Origin: a virus | IMG/VR virus record: IMGVR_UViG_3300013006_000118 | Location: 1 to 25,681 of that record | Strand: one strand, 5' to 3' | Length of the DNA stretch: 25,681 nucleotides | In this document: positions 13,855 through 23,271 of the stretch, piece after piece | How the letters are laid out: every line of letters starts with the position of its first letter | Position numbering within the stretch: position 1 is the first letter of the stretch | Position numbers and translations under genes: made by a program | Notes under the pieces: model-generated | The model's input: the letters and a program-made list of their open reading frames with translations, nothing else | The model's database searches: none | What the model was told of the DNA's origin: nothing

Positions 13855-16800
13855 GCCCACGCCACCGCCATTTCGCCTGTTACTGTTACAGTCACACCGC
13901 CGTTCACCGTCTTTCGGACCAGCACCTGCACGTCGATCGTCGCGTCGGCCGGGATCGAGCCCGACGACAGCGATCCAGAGATGTCGACGGAACCCAGGTC
14001 ACTCGCAGTCGCGATGTTCCCGGTCGCTTCGCTACCGGTGAAGTCGGTCCAGGTGCCTCCGTTGATGCGATACTGCGCCTTGGCGACGCAGGTCGCGCTT
14101 CCGGACACCACACCGTAGCTGACCGTCGCGCTGAACTGGATGCCGGCACCGGCAGAAGTCGGCATCCCGGCGATCGAGCCGGAGACCTGATAGACGTTCG
14201 TGTTGAAGGTGTTGGAGATCGGGCCGGTCTTCGAATACGCGGCCGAGCCCTGCTTGTTCTTGGAGACGCTCACGGCGAGATCGTAGTCCTGCCCGCCAAA
14301 TGCCGCTCGGAAGGTGAAGGAACCGCTGTCGATCGTGCAGCTCGTGATCGCCCAAGCGCCAGCGGAGTCGATGGTTGCGGTGATCCCGGTCGGACTCGAG
14401 CCCTGCGCAGAATAGGTGACGCCGGTGGCGATCACGGCCGACCCCTGCAGGAGCTTGAGCGTCCCAATTGCGTTGGTTAGGGCCCCCGATTTGAGGGTTC
14501 CATTCGCGAAGGCGTCCAGCTGAACCGCAGGCTTGCTCAGCACCGGGGTAATCCCAGGGGCACCCGCAGCGCCGTCTTCGCCGACCACGCGCACCGCAGC
14601 CGACCACGTTGCCCCGCCGTCAGTCGATTGCCGCTGATACAGGTCCCCGGGCGTGGCGGTGTTGTGCCAAGCCGTTGAGCCATCGACCGACCATTGGGTC
14701 AGCAGCGTGGACGCCGTGATCGCCACATCAAGCGCGGCATAGGCGGCATAGAAGTCAGTCCACTTGGTCTTGAGCGCGGCGCCCCCGCCCGTACCGAGAG
14801 GACTGTCCTGCGATTTGTCCGAATAGGCGGGAGAAATGGCCGCGATCGCGGTGCCCAGCGTGGTGTACTTAGAGGTCAGCGCCGCCCGTAGCGACGAGAC
14901 GCCGCCGAAGGCCGCGGCCCGCGCGTCGAGCGCCGCGAACTTCGCCTGACCTTCGAGCCACTCCCGCTCAAACTGAGGCTTCTCACCTCGCGACAGGATG
15001 TCGTCATCGACGATGGTCGCGATCGCGGCGGTGCTGGCGGCAATGGCGGAGGCCTCCGCCGACGTCGCACCATAGGTAGCAACGAAATCCCAGGTGGTGC
15101 CGCTCCATCGGCTCAAGGTCTTGGTGCTAGGCTTGTACCAAAGATCGCCGACGCCCTCGGCGGTCGGCGTCGATTCCTGGTTGAAGGTTTCGACCTTGCC
15201 GTCCGCGGTCGCCTGCGCGCCGGCTGCGTCGAGCAGTGCCTGGGCGATCCGCTGGTCCGGTGCCGGGGCCCATGGTGGATAGACGATTGCTCCGTACCCG
15301 GGGAAGGTCACGACCGTGCCGGCGTACGATATTCGGCCGTCGCCAGCGATCCGCTTGTACTCGAGGTTCCCCGCGTCCTCATCGACCCAGCGGTCGTTCA
15401 CGCTGCTTTCCGCGGCGGTTGGTGGCGTCGCCTGGTAGAAGATCGTGCTTTTGCCGGCCGCGAGTTCGCTCGCTGCTTCGGCCGCCCCGGTCGCCAAAGT
15501 ATAGCGCGACTGCGCATCCGAGAGCGAGATGGTGTAGGCGGTGACGTCGGCCAGATCCTGCAGCGCGCGGCCGTAGACGTTGAACGAGGCCAGCTTGATG
15601 TAGAGCGTGTCACCGACGTTGAGGTCGGTGTAGTTGAGCTTGAAGATTGCGTCATCGATCCGGACGAAGGGCTGTCCGATCGCGTGCGAGATCGCCGCGC
15701 TGCCGTGCAGGCCACGCCGCAGAGGGCTCAGGTTGTAGCGGTGCGCGCCGGTCAACGTCGCGTTCTGGTAGGAGATCAGCTCGTTGCCGACGAGCGCCAG
15801 CGTCGCGCCGGCGTTCATGTCCGCGGCGGAGCCCCCGGTCAGCTCGCCCAGGCTGACGCTCAGGTTGACCGCGAGCATGTTCACATTGTCGGGGTCGGCG
15901 TGGAACGGCAGCGCCGCGGTGATGGTCCCGTACCGAGCTGGTCCCTCGATTCGGCCCGCGCGGCTGTAATTGCTCCCGTCCGCGCTGATCCAGACCTCGG
16001 CGCCGCCCCATGTGGCCGACGTCGATGCCGCAGCAATCCAGACCTCCGGATCGAACCCGGTCAGCTCGACCGGGGGAACGAACAGTGCCGGCACCGATGC
16101 CGCGCCGGGCGCAACGTCGGTGTTCGGCACGTAGCCGTCGCTCGAGTGCGAACTGTACTGGGCGGCCGAGGCGGTCCCGGCATCGACACCCTCGCAGGTG
16201 AAGCTCAGAAGGCCGTCCTCGTCTTCCTCGATCTCGGTGATCCGCACCAGAACTCGATCGAGCTTCAGCTCGTCGGTGGTCGTCGTGAGGGTGAGGAGGT
16301 CCATCGGCTCCAGGAGCACGAAGTTCCAGGGCAGGCGGTGATTGTAGGTCTCGCGCACATAGAGGGTGCGCTGAAGCAGCAGCTGGGCGCTCTTCGCGGC
16401 GATCGCGCCGTCGCAGATGCAATGCAGGGTCGTCGGATCCTGCTTGCGCGCGCCGAACTCGACGATGTTGGCGAGATCCTGGGCGGGCTGGATCGCGATG
16501 TTGTAGGCGTTCGAGCGGTCGAGATATTCGACCTGCACGATGTTGTAGGCGTCCGACTGGTCCTTGATCGTCTGGACGACCGGCGCCTCGCCGTCCTCGG
16601 CGATGAAGTCGTCCTCGTTCAGCCCATACCGGGGCGTCAGGTCCGGGGTCCAGGTGACACCGTTCGCGGTCGCAGCGGCATCGCCGTAAGGCTTGATCTT
16701 GAGCACGCCCTCCGACCAGAACGCGGCCGAGTTGGTGGCGAGCGTCCACTCGCCAAGATAGGAGGCAGCGCTCGCCTGGGACTCAAGCACCGGCGACAGC

Positions 16801-17453
16801 AGCAGATTGTTGGCCCGGCAATAGGCCGACCAGTCGCTGAGGTCGCCGAGCAGGCCGGCGGCCCAGCCGGGCACGCCATGCGAGGTGCTCTGCAGGAAGT
16901 CGGTGACGATGTCCTTGGGATCCGCATCGCAGACACCGCCGCCCAGCTGGATCGCGAAGTCGACCTCGAAGGAATGGTTAGCCAGCGTCGCGCTGTCGCC
17001 GAGGGCGTAGTCCTGCGCGTAGACATAGGCGATGCCGGAATAGGCCATCGCCTGCGCGGGGAAATAGGACTGCAGGTAGCCCCAGACTGGCTGATCGACG
17101 GCGCCATTCGCCAGCGAGAGCCCCGCCTGGGCCAGCGCGGAGGTACCGCCGGCCACGAACACGGACGTGTCCTTGTAGACGGTGCGGACGCCGCCGAGCT
17201 GGCCCTCGCTGAGCGCCATGATCACCGAGGCGGTGTAGGTGTAGGTGGTGCTCTTCGACGCGCCGCCCATGCCCTTGCCGCCGGCCGACTGCTTCGTGGT
17301 GTGCGCGATCGCCTTGAAGGCGTTGTACCAGATCAGGTTGCACTTGATCCGGCCGCGGCCCCAGCCGATCGTCAGCGGAAGCCCGAGCGTCGAGGTCTGG
17401 ACCGCGATCTGATTGAGCCTCGCTGCGCTGGTCGAGGTCGTCTTGCCGCCCAA
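13851..17453 (-). CDS. tail tip / central fibre protein (1200 aa)
   Basis: This is the large distal-tail protein. The probable start is TTG 17453, preceded by GGAGATCTGACC. The N-terminal half resembles the Phage-tail_3 hub region, including CDADPKDIVTDFL, an EDDFI segment, and the Cys pair LHCICDG at about 340. Fibronectin-like or tip-attachment modules follow. Around residues 740-850 there is a GDLWYKP / SRWSGTTWDF pattern and a helical stretch seen in host-specificity proteins of siphoviruses. The C-terminal 350 residues are beta-rich (KNKQGSAAYSKTG) and probably bind receptor. It follows NlpC/P60, as in rcGTA, but lacks the N-terminal TIM-barrel hydrolase of the GTA protein as far as I can see. 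Confidence 0.82.
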   Translation of the reverse strand: MGGKTTSTSAARLNQIAVQTSTLGLPLTIGWGRGRIKCNLIWYNAFKAIAHTTKQSAGGKGMGGASKSTTYTYTASVIMALSEGQLGGVRTVYKDTSVFVAGGTSALAQAGLSLANGAVDQPVWGYLQSYFPAQAMAYSGIAYVYAQDYALGDSATLANHSFEVDFAIQLGGGVCDADPKDIVTDFLQSTSHGVPGWAAGLLGDLSDWSAYCRANNLLLSPVLESQASAASYLGEWTLATNSAAFWSEGVLKIKPYGDAAATANGVTWTPDLTPRYGLNEDDFIAEDGEAPVVQTIKDQSDAYNIVQVEYLDRSNAYNIAIQPAQDLANIVEFGARKQDPTTLHCICDGAIAAKSAQLLLQRTLYVRETYNHRLPWNFVLLEPMDLLTLTTTTDELKLDRVLVRITEIEEDEDGLLSFTCEGVDAGTASAAQYSSHSSDGYVPNTDVAPGAASVPALFVPPVELTGFDPEVWIAAASTSATWGGAEVWISADGSNYSRAGRIEGPARYGTITAALPFHADPDNVNMLAVNLSVSLGELTGGSAADMNAGATLALVGNELISYQNATLTGAHRYNLSPLRRGLHGSAAISHAIGQPFVRIDDAIFKLNYTDLNVGDTLYIKLASFNVYGRALQDLADVTAYTISLSDAQSRYTLATGAAEAASELAAGKSTIFYQATPPTAAESSVNDRWVDEDAGNLEYKRIAGDGRISYAGTVVTFPGYGAIVYPPWAPAPDQRIAQALLDAAGAQATADGKVETFNQESTPTAEGVGDLWYKPSTKTLSRWSGTTWDFVATYGATSAEASAIAASTAAIATIVDDDILSRGEKPQFEREWLEGQAKFAALDARAAAFGGVSSLRAALTSKYTTLGTAIAAISPAYSDKSQDSPLGTGGGAALKTKWTDFYAAYAALDVAITASTLLTQWSVDGSTAWHNTATPGDLYQRQSTDGGATWSAAVRVVGEDGAAGAPGITPVLSKPAVQLDAFANGTLKSGALTNAIGTLKLLQGSAVIATGVTYSAQGSSPTGITATIDSAGAWAITSCTIDSGSFTFRAAFGGQDYDLAVSVSKNKQGSAAYSKTGPISNTFNTNVYQVSGSIAGMPTSAGAGIQFSATVSYGVVSGSATCVAKAQYRINGGTWTDFTGSEATGNIATASDLGSVDISGSLSSGSIPADATIDVQVLVRKTVNGGVTVTVTGEMAVAWA

Positions 17454-17455
17454 GG

Positions 17456-17899
17456 TCAGATCTCCGGAAACAGCGTGAAGAAGCGGACCGGGCGGGAGCG
17501 GAGCTCTTCGTCCCGGTCGATGTTGGCCCGGGTGACGCCGCCGCCGATGATGACGGCGTGGATCACTTCGGGCAGGTCGATGATGATGGCGCCGTGCGAG
17601 AAGCAGCGGCCGTATTTCCAGATCGCGAAATCGCCAGGCTCGGCTTGGGCTCGATCGATCTCGCGGGCGTACCGCGTCACCCAGCCCAAGTACTGCTCCT
17701 CATCGCGGTGAAGCATCCACTGGGGCGAATACTCCGGGTCCAGGTGAGGGATCAGGCCGACGAATTCGTAGACCGCCGCGGGATATTGAGCGCAGTCGAC
17801 GCCCACCCCCTTCACGCGGGCGCGGTGGTGATACGGCGTGCGCTCCCAGGTCAGCGCCTCCCGGACCACGTCTGCCCGGGTGACGCTGACAAGCGTCAT
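17456..17899 (-). CDS. NlpC/P60 family cell-wall peptidase, tail-associated
   Basis: This is a 147-aa protein. GVDCAQ places catalytic Cys36 and SHGAI places His102 of the NlpC/P60 fold. It is of the size of rcGTA gp14-type peptidases, which ride the tail tip and cut peptidoglycan during DNA entry. The upstream gene overlaps it by 4 nt, and it lies 2 nt from the tail-tip protein. The canonical GxDCxG is slightly altered (GVDCAQ, with Gln at the last position). Confidence 0.88.
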   Translation of the reverse strand: MTLVSVTRADVVREALTWERTPYHHRARVKGVGVDCAQYPAAVYEFVGLIPHLDPEYSPQWMLHRDEEQYLGWVTRYAREIDRAQAEPGDFAIWKYGRCFSHGAIIIDLPEVIHAVIIGGGVTRANIDRDEELRSRPVRFFTLFPEI

Positions 17900-18756
17900 C
17901 CGAAGGCGGTCTCAGGAACCGGCACGAAAGGCGTCGATTTCAGCCGGCCGAGGTTGTTGAAGCGGGCGATGCAGCGCGCGCGGGTGAGGTCGCAGCCCGG
18001 GTACGCGATGAAGGTGTCACCAGCGGCCGGGGAAGCGGGCAGGGACCGGATGAGGGCGAAATTGCCGGCGCCGTCGTTCGATCGCACGGTCGCGGTCAGG
18101 CCGTTGTTGGCCCCCGACGTGAATACGATCCGGCCCTGAGCAAAGTCATTGGCCGCGGTGGAAAGTGTCGAGGCGAACGCCGCCGCGGTGGGCGTGCCGG
18201 CGACAGCGCCCGACACGGCGAACAATGCCGGGTTCAGTCCACAGCCGGCGTCGTAGACCGTATGCACGCAGGCGGTCTGGTACAGGTTCGCCGGCATGTT
18301 GACGTTGAGCAGCACTGCCCAGGAGGAAATGGTGACGCTGGCGGTCGAGCCCTTGATGCCATCCACGGACGTCACGCGCCCGGCGAACCGCAGCACTGTG
18401 CCGGTCGCCGGATCTCCCCACTTCGGAAAGAAGGCACGTTCCAGGCGCACGGTTGCGCCGTCCAGCCCGCGCTTGCGGATGAACTGGATCACCGGCACGC
18501 CGTTGATCAGATCGTTCGAATCGGCGGTGACCTCCATGGGGAGGCTGGCCACCTCGAGCCCGACCTTCTCGCTGATAGGCCCACGCTTGATCGCGGGGCC
18601 GAGCAGGAAGCGCTGAGAATTCGCCGTGATCTCCAGGTCTGCTCCCGACCAGCGCACCACGGCGCCGCCGTTGAGCGTGATCGTCCAGATATCCGCCATC
18701 TCGAAGTTTTCGCCACTGTTCAGCAGCTCGATCAGGGCAGGGTTGGCGGCCTTCAT
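17896..18756 (-). CDS. DUF2163 / BR0599-type baseplate hub protein
   Basis: This is a 286-aa protein. ATG 18756 shares one base with the preceding stop (TGATG). The N-terminal two thirds (DLEITANSQRFLLGP, RGPISEKVGLEV) match the DUF2163 hub domain. The C-terminus has the conserved YPGCDLTRARCIARFNN motif with its Cys pair, followed by the TPFVPVPE ending. In rcGTA this protein is gp13, a hub component linking distal tail and peptidase. Gene order here (DUF2460, DUF2163, NlpC) is the same. Confidence 0.88.
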   Translation of the reverse strand: MKAANPALIELLNSGENFEMADIWTITLNGGAVVRWSGADLEITANSQRFLLGPAIKRGPISEKVGLEVASLPMEVTADSNDLINGVPVIQFIRKRGLDGATVRLERAFFPKWGDPATGTVLRFAGRVTSVDGIKGSTASVTISSWAVLLNVNMPANLYQTACVHTVYDAGCGLNPALFAVSGAVAGTPTAAAFASTLSTAANDFAQGRIVFTSGANNGLTATVRSNDGAGNFALIRSLPASPAAGDTFIAYPGCDLTRARCIARFNNLGRLKSTPFVPVPETAFG

Positions 18757-19397
18757 CAGCGTTTCACCGAGATCAGTTCGAGGCCCGACAAGGCCCAGAG
18801 CTTCGCCATCAGCTGCTCGGGGTCGAGTTGGTCCTGGTTGAAGCGAACGAGGAACATGAACTGCCCGGACCAGGTGAGGACCTGGCCGGAGGCTGGCGCC
18901 GCGGTGAAGGTGATCGCCCCGCGCGGGCCGAGCGTGAACGCCGTGGTGTCCGTGGCGCCGACCGACACTTTCGGCGTCCCCAAGACCGAGCGCACCGGCT
19001 CGAGGAAGGTCATTGCCCCAACACCGCCTTGGCGGATCAGCTGGAAGGTCTTGCTGGCCCCGTCGCCGACGCCGAAGGGGCAGTTCGTCGCCAGATTGTC
19101 GTCCGGGTCGAAATACGAGAACTGTATCGCCCTGCCGGCGTGCGAATTGAAGAACCCGAACAGGCGGGCGAGCTCCGGCGCAGCGACGTTGTCGCGAAGC
19201 ACCTCGTACTTCAGCTTGAACAGCCACTTCGGATAGGACCAGTTCTGCCGGCTGCGCTCGCGGCCGGAGGTCGCGGTGGCGATCGCCGTCGACCACATGG
19301 GCGACTTGCTGGATAGGAAGCCTTGCCCAGGCAGGAAGGGGAATACCGACCCGTCGTTCGTCAGATCCGGCAGGATCGGCGTGTACGGTGCGGTCAT
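18756..19397 (-). CDS. DUF2460 distal tail protein
   Basis: This is a 213-aa protein. The start at ATG 19397 follows GGAGG about 11 nt upstream. The N-terminal half carries FKLKYEVLRDN, an AGRAIQFSYFDP segment and FGVGDG, all typical of DUF2460 (rcGTA gp12, a distal tail protein forming the ring below the tube). The second half is a beta-rich domain with TAAPASGQVLTWSG. It is the first gene of the downstream sub-block of the tail operon after the + strand insert. Confidence 0.85.
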   Translation of the reverse strand: MTAPYTPILPDLTNDGSVFPFLPGQGFLSSKSPMWSTAIATATSGRERSRQNWSYPKWLFKLKYEVLRDNVAAPELARLFGFFNSHAGRAIQFSYFDPDDNLATNCPFGVGDGASKTFQLIRQGGVGAMTFLEPVRSVLGTPKVSVGATDTTAFTLGPRGAITFTAAPASGQVLTWSGQFMFLVRFNQDQLDPEQLMAKLWALSGLELISVKR

Positions 19398-19450
19398 ACA
19401 GTTCTATTCCTCCATTGCGCGCGGTCGCCCGGGTCGGGACATTGCCGACG

Positions 19451-19750
19451 ATGCGACTCGGACCGGAATCGATGGGCCAACTCCCCCCTGGCGAGGAGGA
19501 TTACGTTGAGCGCGCCATTGCCGCCTGGCGGGCGTCTGGTGCTGTTTCTTATGTGGAGATCCTGGGGGCTTGCCCAGAATCGTACGCGTATGAAGGCATG
19601 CTCTTCCCCTTGGACAAGCCGCCGGTATTGCCCTTCCCCGGTTGCACAAGGTCACCGTGCTGCGGGTGCGCGCTCATGCCCATTGCAGATGACGAGGACG
19701 GTGAGCACGCTGTCCGCCGCCTCGTTGAAAACGGCGATGCCCAAGGCTAA
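19451..19750 (+). CDS. hypothetical Cys-rich protein, antisense insert gene 1
   Basis: This + strand ORF lies opposite the tail operon. A downstream segment (PGCTRSPCCGCALMP) has four Cys in 9 residues (C-x4-C-C-x-C), suggesting metal binding. The start is uncertain: GTG 19388 (overlapping the DUF2460 start region), ATG 19451 or ATG 19472 are possible, with no strong Shine-Dalgarno for any. It is followed 22 nt later by a second + strand gene. Together they look like a moron unit. No family is recognised. Confidence 0.5.
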   Translation: MRLGPESMGQLPPGEEDYVERAIAAWRASGAVSYVEILGACPESYAYEGMLFPLDKPPVLPFPGCTRSPCCGCALMPIADDEDGEHAVRRLVENGDAQG

Positions 19751-19772
19751 CCTACTGGCCGGAGGGACATCA

Positions 19773-20069
19773 ATGCGACTCAATCTTCTCTATGGCGGCG
19801 CCTTCTTCTGCGCCCTGCTTGCGCCGCTGTTTGCCTATCGCGGGCTCACCATGGATGTCGCTGTCGCGACGCCCATCACTCCATTTTCTGAGGGCGGCTC
19901 CGTCGCGAATTTGCAGCTGCTATTCACTCAGCAAGCTTGCATCGCTGCTGCGATTGGCTTCGCGGTCGTCGGAGCAATTATGTTCGGCTGTGGTGCGATC
20001 GTACAGAGTCTCGAAAAGACGGCCAGCCGAGAGAATTCCGCTGACCCTTCAGAAGGCTCTAAAGGGTAA
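19773..20069 (+). CDS. two-helix membrane protein, antisense insert gene 2
   Basis: This is a 98-aa protein. ATG 19773 has a good GGAGG site 7 nt upstream. There are two likely membrane helices, residues about 4-22 (LLYGGAFFCALLAPLFAY) and 55-78 (ACIAAAIGFAVVGAIMF). The C-terminus is acidic and Ser-rich. Its stop overlaps the 3' end of the convergent tape-measure gene by 11 nt. Codon usage is less G+C-rich than the tail genes around it. It may be a superinfection-exclusion or other moron membrane protein; that is inference. Confidence 0.7.
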   Translation: MRLNLLYGGAFFCALLAPLFAYRGLTMDVAVATPITPFSEGGSVANLQLLFTQQACIAAAIGFAVVGAIMFGCGAIVQSLEKTASRENSADPSEGSKG

Positions 20070-23000
20070 TTCCGGTCCCCACGAACGCGCCCTCACGGTG
20101 GGCTTTAATAAGCGCCTTCGCGATGGATGAGCGATTGGACATGATCTGCTCGTGGGTCATCCCGCGAGCGGTGTGGTCGTGGTAGTTGAGCGTCATGCCG
20201 CTCGGCGTATCGTTTGCCGCCTCGGGAGCGTTGGTGTTGGCCGCTGGCAGGGCCGAGGCAAGCGAACCACTCAGATTGTCAGGCAGACCGAGGCTCGGGA
20301 TCGAGGCAAAAAGGGCCATGATATTGCGCCACCCTCCAGCTTCCGCGGCAGGGATAATAGTTTCGCCCTTGTGAACGAACGCCAACTGGTCCTCGGAGAG
20401 GTTCTGTGCGCCCTGGGCATAAGGCGCGACGGCAAGCATTCCCATGAAACTCATCGTGCTGGCCACAGCCCCGGCGGCGGCCGCAGGCGCAAGGGCAGGA
20501 CCCACGACGGGAATGGCGGCGGTTGAGGCGAAGGCATTCGCACCCGCAACCGCGGCGGCGGAGGTAATCTCTGCCGCCTTCGCGGCCTTGTCCATGGCGC
20601 CGCCAAGGATGACGGCGGTCAGTTTCGTCGTCAGCCACTTCTCAATAATGCTCGCCAGCACGTTCCCGACGATGGACGCCATACCGGTATAGAGACCGCG
20701 GATGGTGGCGACAAAACCCTGCTGCAAGGTGAGCAGGCGACCGATCTGCTGTCCCCACAGCTGCGACACCGAGGCGATGGCCTGACGCTGGATTTGCGTC
20801 CGAGCAAGGGTCGCTTGGCGATCGATCTGGGTGAGCCGGGTCTGGTGCTGGGAACGGAGCTGCTCGACCTGCTTGTCTAGAGCCGCGGCGGCTGCGAGAT
20901 CGCCCGGACGCACGTTGCTCCTGCTTGTGTCCAGCCGGGCCATAGTCGCAGCGTATCGCTTGTTCTCACCGTCGCGCAGAATCGCGAGTAGCTGCGCCTC
21001 GGTGCGCAGGCCCAGGTCCGTCCTCAGCCGCGCGACGTCCTCTTCGGCATCGAGCTGGCGGAGGCGGATTTCCTCCACGCGCCGGGCGTTCTCTTCCTCG
21101 ATGCGGCGCCTCTCCTCCGCACCCTCGCGAAGGATTTGCGTCAGTTGCCGCTGGGCGGCCTGATACTGGGTGGACTGGGCACCATACTTGCGGAGCACGA
21201 ACTCGGCTTCCTCCGTCGCGATCCGCTTGCGCTCTTCGGTGTTGCCCTTGGCCTCGTCGAGCTCCGTCTGGTACTTCGCGATTTGCTCGTCGATGGACTG
21301 CTTGGTCAGTTCCGAATGCGCGGCGAGATAAGCCTTGAGGACCGACAGGCGCTCCTCCTTCGACATCTTCTCGCCATCGAGGATCTTCTGCCAATAGTCG
21401 GCCTCGGCCTTGGCGGAATATTCGATCGCGGAGCCTTGCGCATCCTGCGCCTGGGCCCAGGCGAGCTTCAGCTCCTCAAGATCCTTTTCCCAATCCCCGA
21501 AGCGTGATTTCGCCGGCGTGTTGGTGCCGCCACCACTGGAGATGCCGCTGGTGGTCCCGAAGCCACTCGCGATCTCAGGAGCCTTGATCGCCGTCTCCAT
21601 GACGGCGATCTGCTGCTGAAACGACAGCGCGGTGGCGTTCGCGGAATTGAGGTTGGCCTCAGCGCGGGCCTTGGCCGGATAGGTCGCCTGCGCGCCATAG
21701 GAGCCGCCTAAGCCTGGCTGTGCCTTCGCCCTGTCGTAATCATCTGAAGCGGTCTGGTAGTTGCCGAGGGCCTCGCGATACTTGCCCTGTGCTTCGGCGG
21801 CCATGGTGCGCAGGTTGACAAGGCGGGCCTGCGCCTCGGCGAGCAGCGCTTCTCGGACCTTGCCATGCGAGGTGGCGAGACGGTCGGCTAGGTCGGCCGA
21901 TTTCTTGTACTCATCTTGCGCGCCGGCTTCTGCGCGGGCGAACTCCTCAGAAGCATGCGCGGCATCGCCGGTGGCAGCGACCAGCGCGATCATCCCGACG
22001 GTCAGGACTGCGAGCGCGATTCCTACAGGGCCGCCCAGCGCCGCCAACAGGGTCCGGCCGGTGGTAGCCGCGATGAGCCCCAGAGCTTCCATCGTGGTCG
22101 CGGCACCGATCGCTCGCGCCTGCATCGCAAAGATGGCGGTTTCGGCCAGCGCCGTCGATGCGGCTGCCGCGACCATGCCTCGTACAAAATCCACGGCCAT
22201 CAGCGTGGCGAGCAGGCTGGCGATCGCCATCAACGTCTGGATGTTCTCCGCGAGCGCCACCACAATCGGGCTAAGGGCGGTGACGACCGCCATGGCAACC
22301 TGGCCCGACGCGACAAGCATGTCGAAGACCTGCTTCACCGTACCGCCGGCGTGGTACGAATCGACCATCGCTTTTACGAGGCCGTTGAAGCCTTCCACCG
22401 CCTGGGTGAGCAGCGGGGCGAGGGCTTCGGTTAGCGCGTTCTCGAGACCACGCATGGCGAGCGTGTTATCGTCCCAGGCGTCGGCAAGATCGTTGCCGGC
22501 CGCTACTGCTTGATCCGAGACGACGCCGTAGGTTGCCAGCTTGCCATTGAGCTCGCTGAGCTGGTCCTGCGACAGCGAGAGGATCGGGATCAGCTCGGCA
22601 CCGGTGCGGCCGAAAAGCTGCATCGCGAGCGCAACCTTGCTCGGCCCGTCCGCCATCTCGGCGAATTTGGCCATAGCGGTCTGGAATAGCTCCATCTGCG
22701 TGTAGGAGCCGTTGAGGTCGACGCCGATCTGGCTGAAGGCCGCCGCCGCTTCCTTGCCGCCACCCTTCGCAGCCGCGAAGGACTTGTCGAGCTTAGCCAT
22801 CGCGCCGGCCATGGTGTCGACGTTGCTCTGGGTCACATCCGCGATCGCCCCCAGCCGCTGCACGTCGGCGGTTGCGATGCCGAGGCGCTGAGAAAGCAGC
22901 TGCGTCTTTTCGGCAGCGTCGCCCATGCGCTGCGAGAAGTCGATCGCCTCTCGGCCGCTGAGGTAGACCAGCATGCCCTTGATGGCGCCGGTGACCGTAT

Positions 23001-23256
23001 CGAAGGTTCCGCGCATCGCTTCGCCGTTACGGCGAACCTCGCTCGATACCTCGCTGATCTGTGCCTCCATCGCGCGCGCGGCATTCGTGCCCGCGGTGAA
23101 GGCGTTGCGCATCTCGCCGGCGAGAACGTCGAAGCGCTCGTTGAGCTGCTGGAGCAGCGGCACGAGCTCCGACATTTCCCCTTTCGCCTTGTCCACCCCG
23201 GGCTTCACAGCGGTGGCGTCCGCTACGACGCGGATCTTGGCTTCATTGTCAGGCAT
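20059..23256 (-). CDS. tape measure protein
   Basis: This is a 1065-aa protein, the longest after the tail-tip gene, in the expected position after the tail assembly chaperones. ATG 23256 has GGGAGG 7 nt upstream. The N-terminal 100 residues are charged and helical. A central hydrophobic stretch (about 320-440) contains several membrane-like helices (VAMAVVTALSPIVVAL, IALAVLTVGMIALVA). Long charged coiled coils (about 600-850, rich in E, R and Q) follow. A second hydrophobic Ala-rich segment lies near 930-960. Length sets tail length. Confidence 0.9.
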   Translation of the reverse strand: MPDNEAKIRVVADATAVKPGVDKAKGEMSELVPLLQQLNERFDVLAGEMRNAFTAGTNAARAMEAQISEVSSEVRRNGEAMRGTFDTVTGAIKGMLVYLSGREAIDFSQRMGDAAEKTQLLSQRLGIATADVQRLGAIADVTQSNVDTMAGAMAKLDKSFAAAKGGGKEAAAAFSQIGVDLNGSYTQMELFQTAMAKFAEMADGPSKVALAMQLFGRTGAELIPILSLSQDQLSELNGKLATYGVVSDQAVAAGNDLADAWDDNTLAMRGLENALTEALAPLLTQAVEGFNGLVKAMVDSYHAGGTVKQVFDMLVASGQVAMAVVTALSPIVVALAENIQTLMAIASLLATLMAVDFVRGMVAAAASTALAETAIFAMQARAIGAATTMEALGLIAATTGRTLLAALGGPVGIALAVLTVGMIALVAATGDAAHASEEFARAEAGAQDEYKKSADLADRLATSHGKVREALLAEAQARLVNLRTMAAEAQGKYREALGNYQTASDDYDRAKAQPGLGGSYGAQATYPAKARAEANLNSANATALSFQQQIAVMETAIKAPEIASGFGTTSGISSGGGTNTPAKSRFGDWEKDLEELKLAWAQAQDAQGSAIEYSAKAEADYWQKILDGEKMSKEERLSVLKAYLAAHSELTKQSIDEQIAKYQTELDEAKGNTEERKRIATEEAEFVLRKYGAQSTQYQAAQRQLTQILREGAEERRRIEEENARRVEEIRLRQLDAEEDVARLRTDLGLRTEAQLLAILRDGENKRYAATMARLDTSRSNVRPGDLAAAAALDKQVEQLRSQHQTRLTQIDRQATLARTQIQRQAIASVSQLWGQQIGRLLTLQQGFVATIRGLYTGMASIVGNVLASIIEKWLTTKLTAVILGGAMDKAAKAAEITSAAAVAGANAFASTAAIPVVGPALAPAAAAGAVASTMSFMGMLAVAPYAQGAQNLSEDQLAFVHKGETIIPAAEAGGWRNIMALFASIPSLGLPDNLSGSLASALPAANTNAPEAANDTPSGMTLNYHDHTARGMTHEQIMSNRSSIAKALIKAHREGAFVGTGITL

Positions 23257-23271
23257 GGTGCCTCCCGGGGT

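Noticed and set aside
15684-17711. A 675-codon open frame on the + strand opposite the tail-tip, NlpC and neighbouring genes
   Set aside because: It mirrors the real minus-strand genes. It is Arg/Gly/Ala-rich, has no recognised motif and arises from high G+C codon bias.
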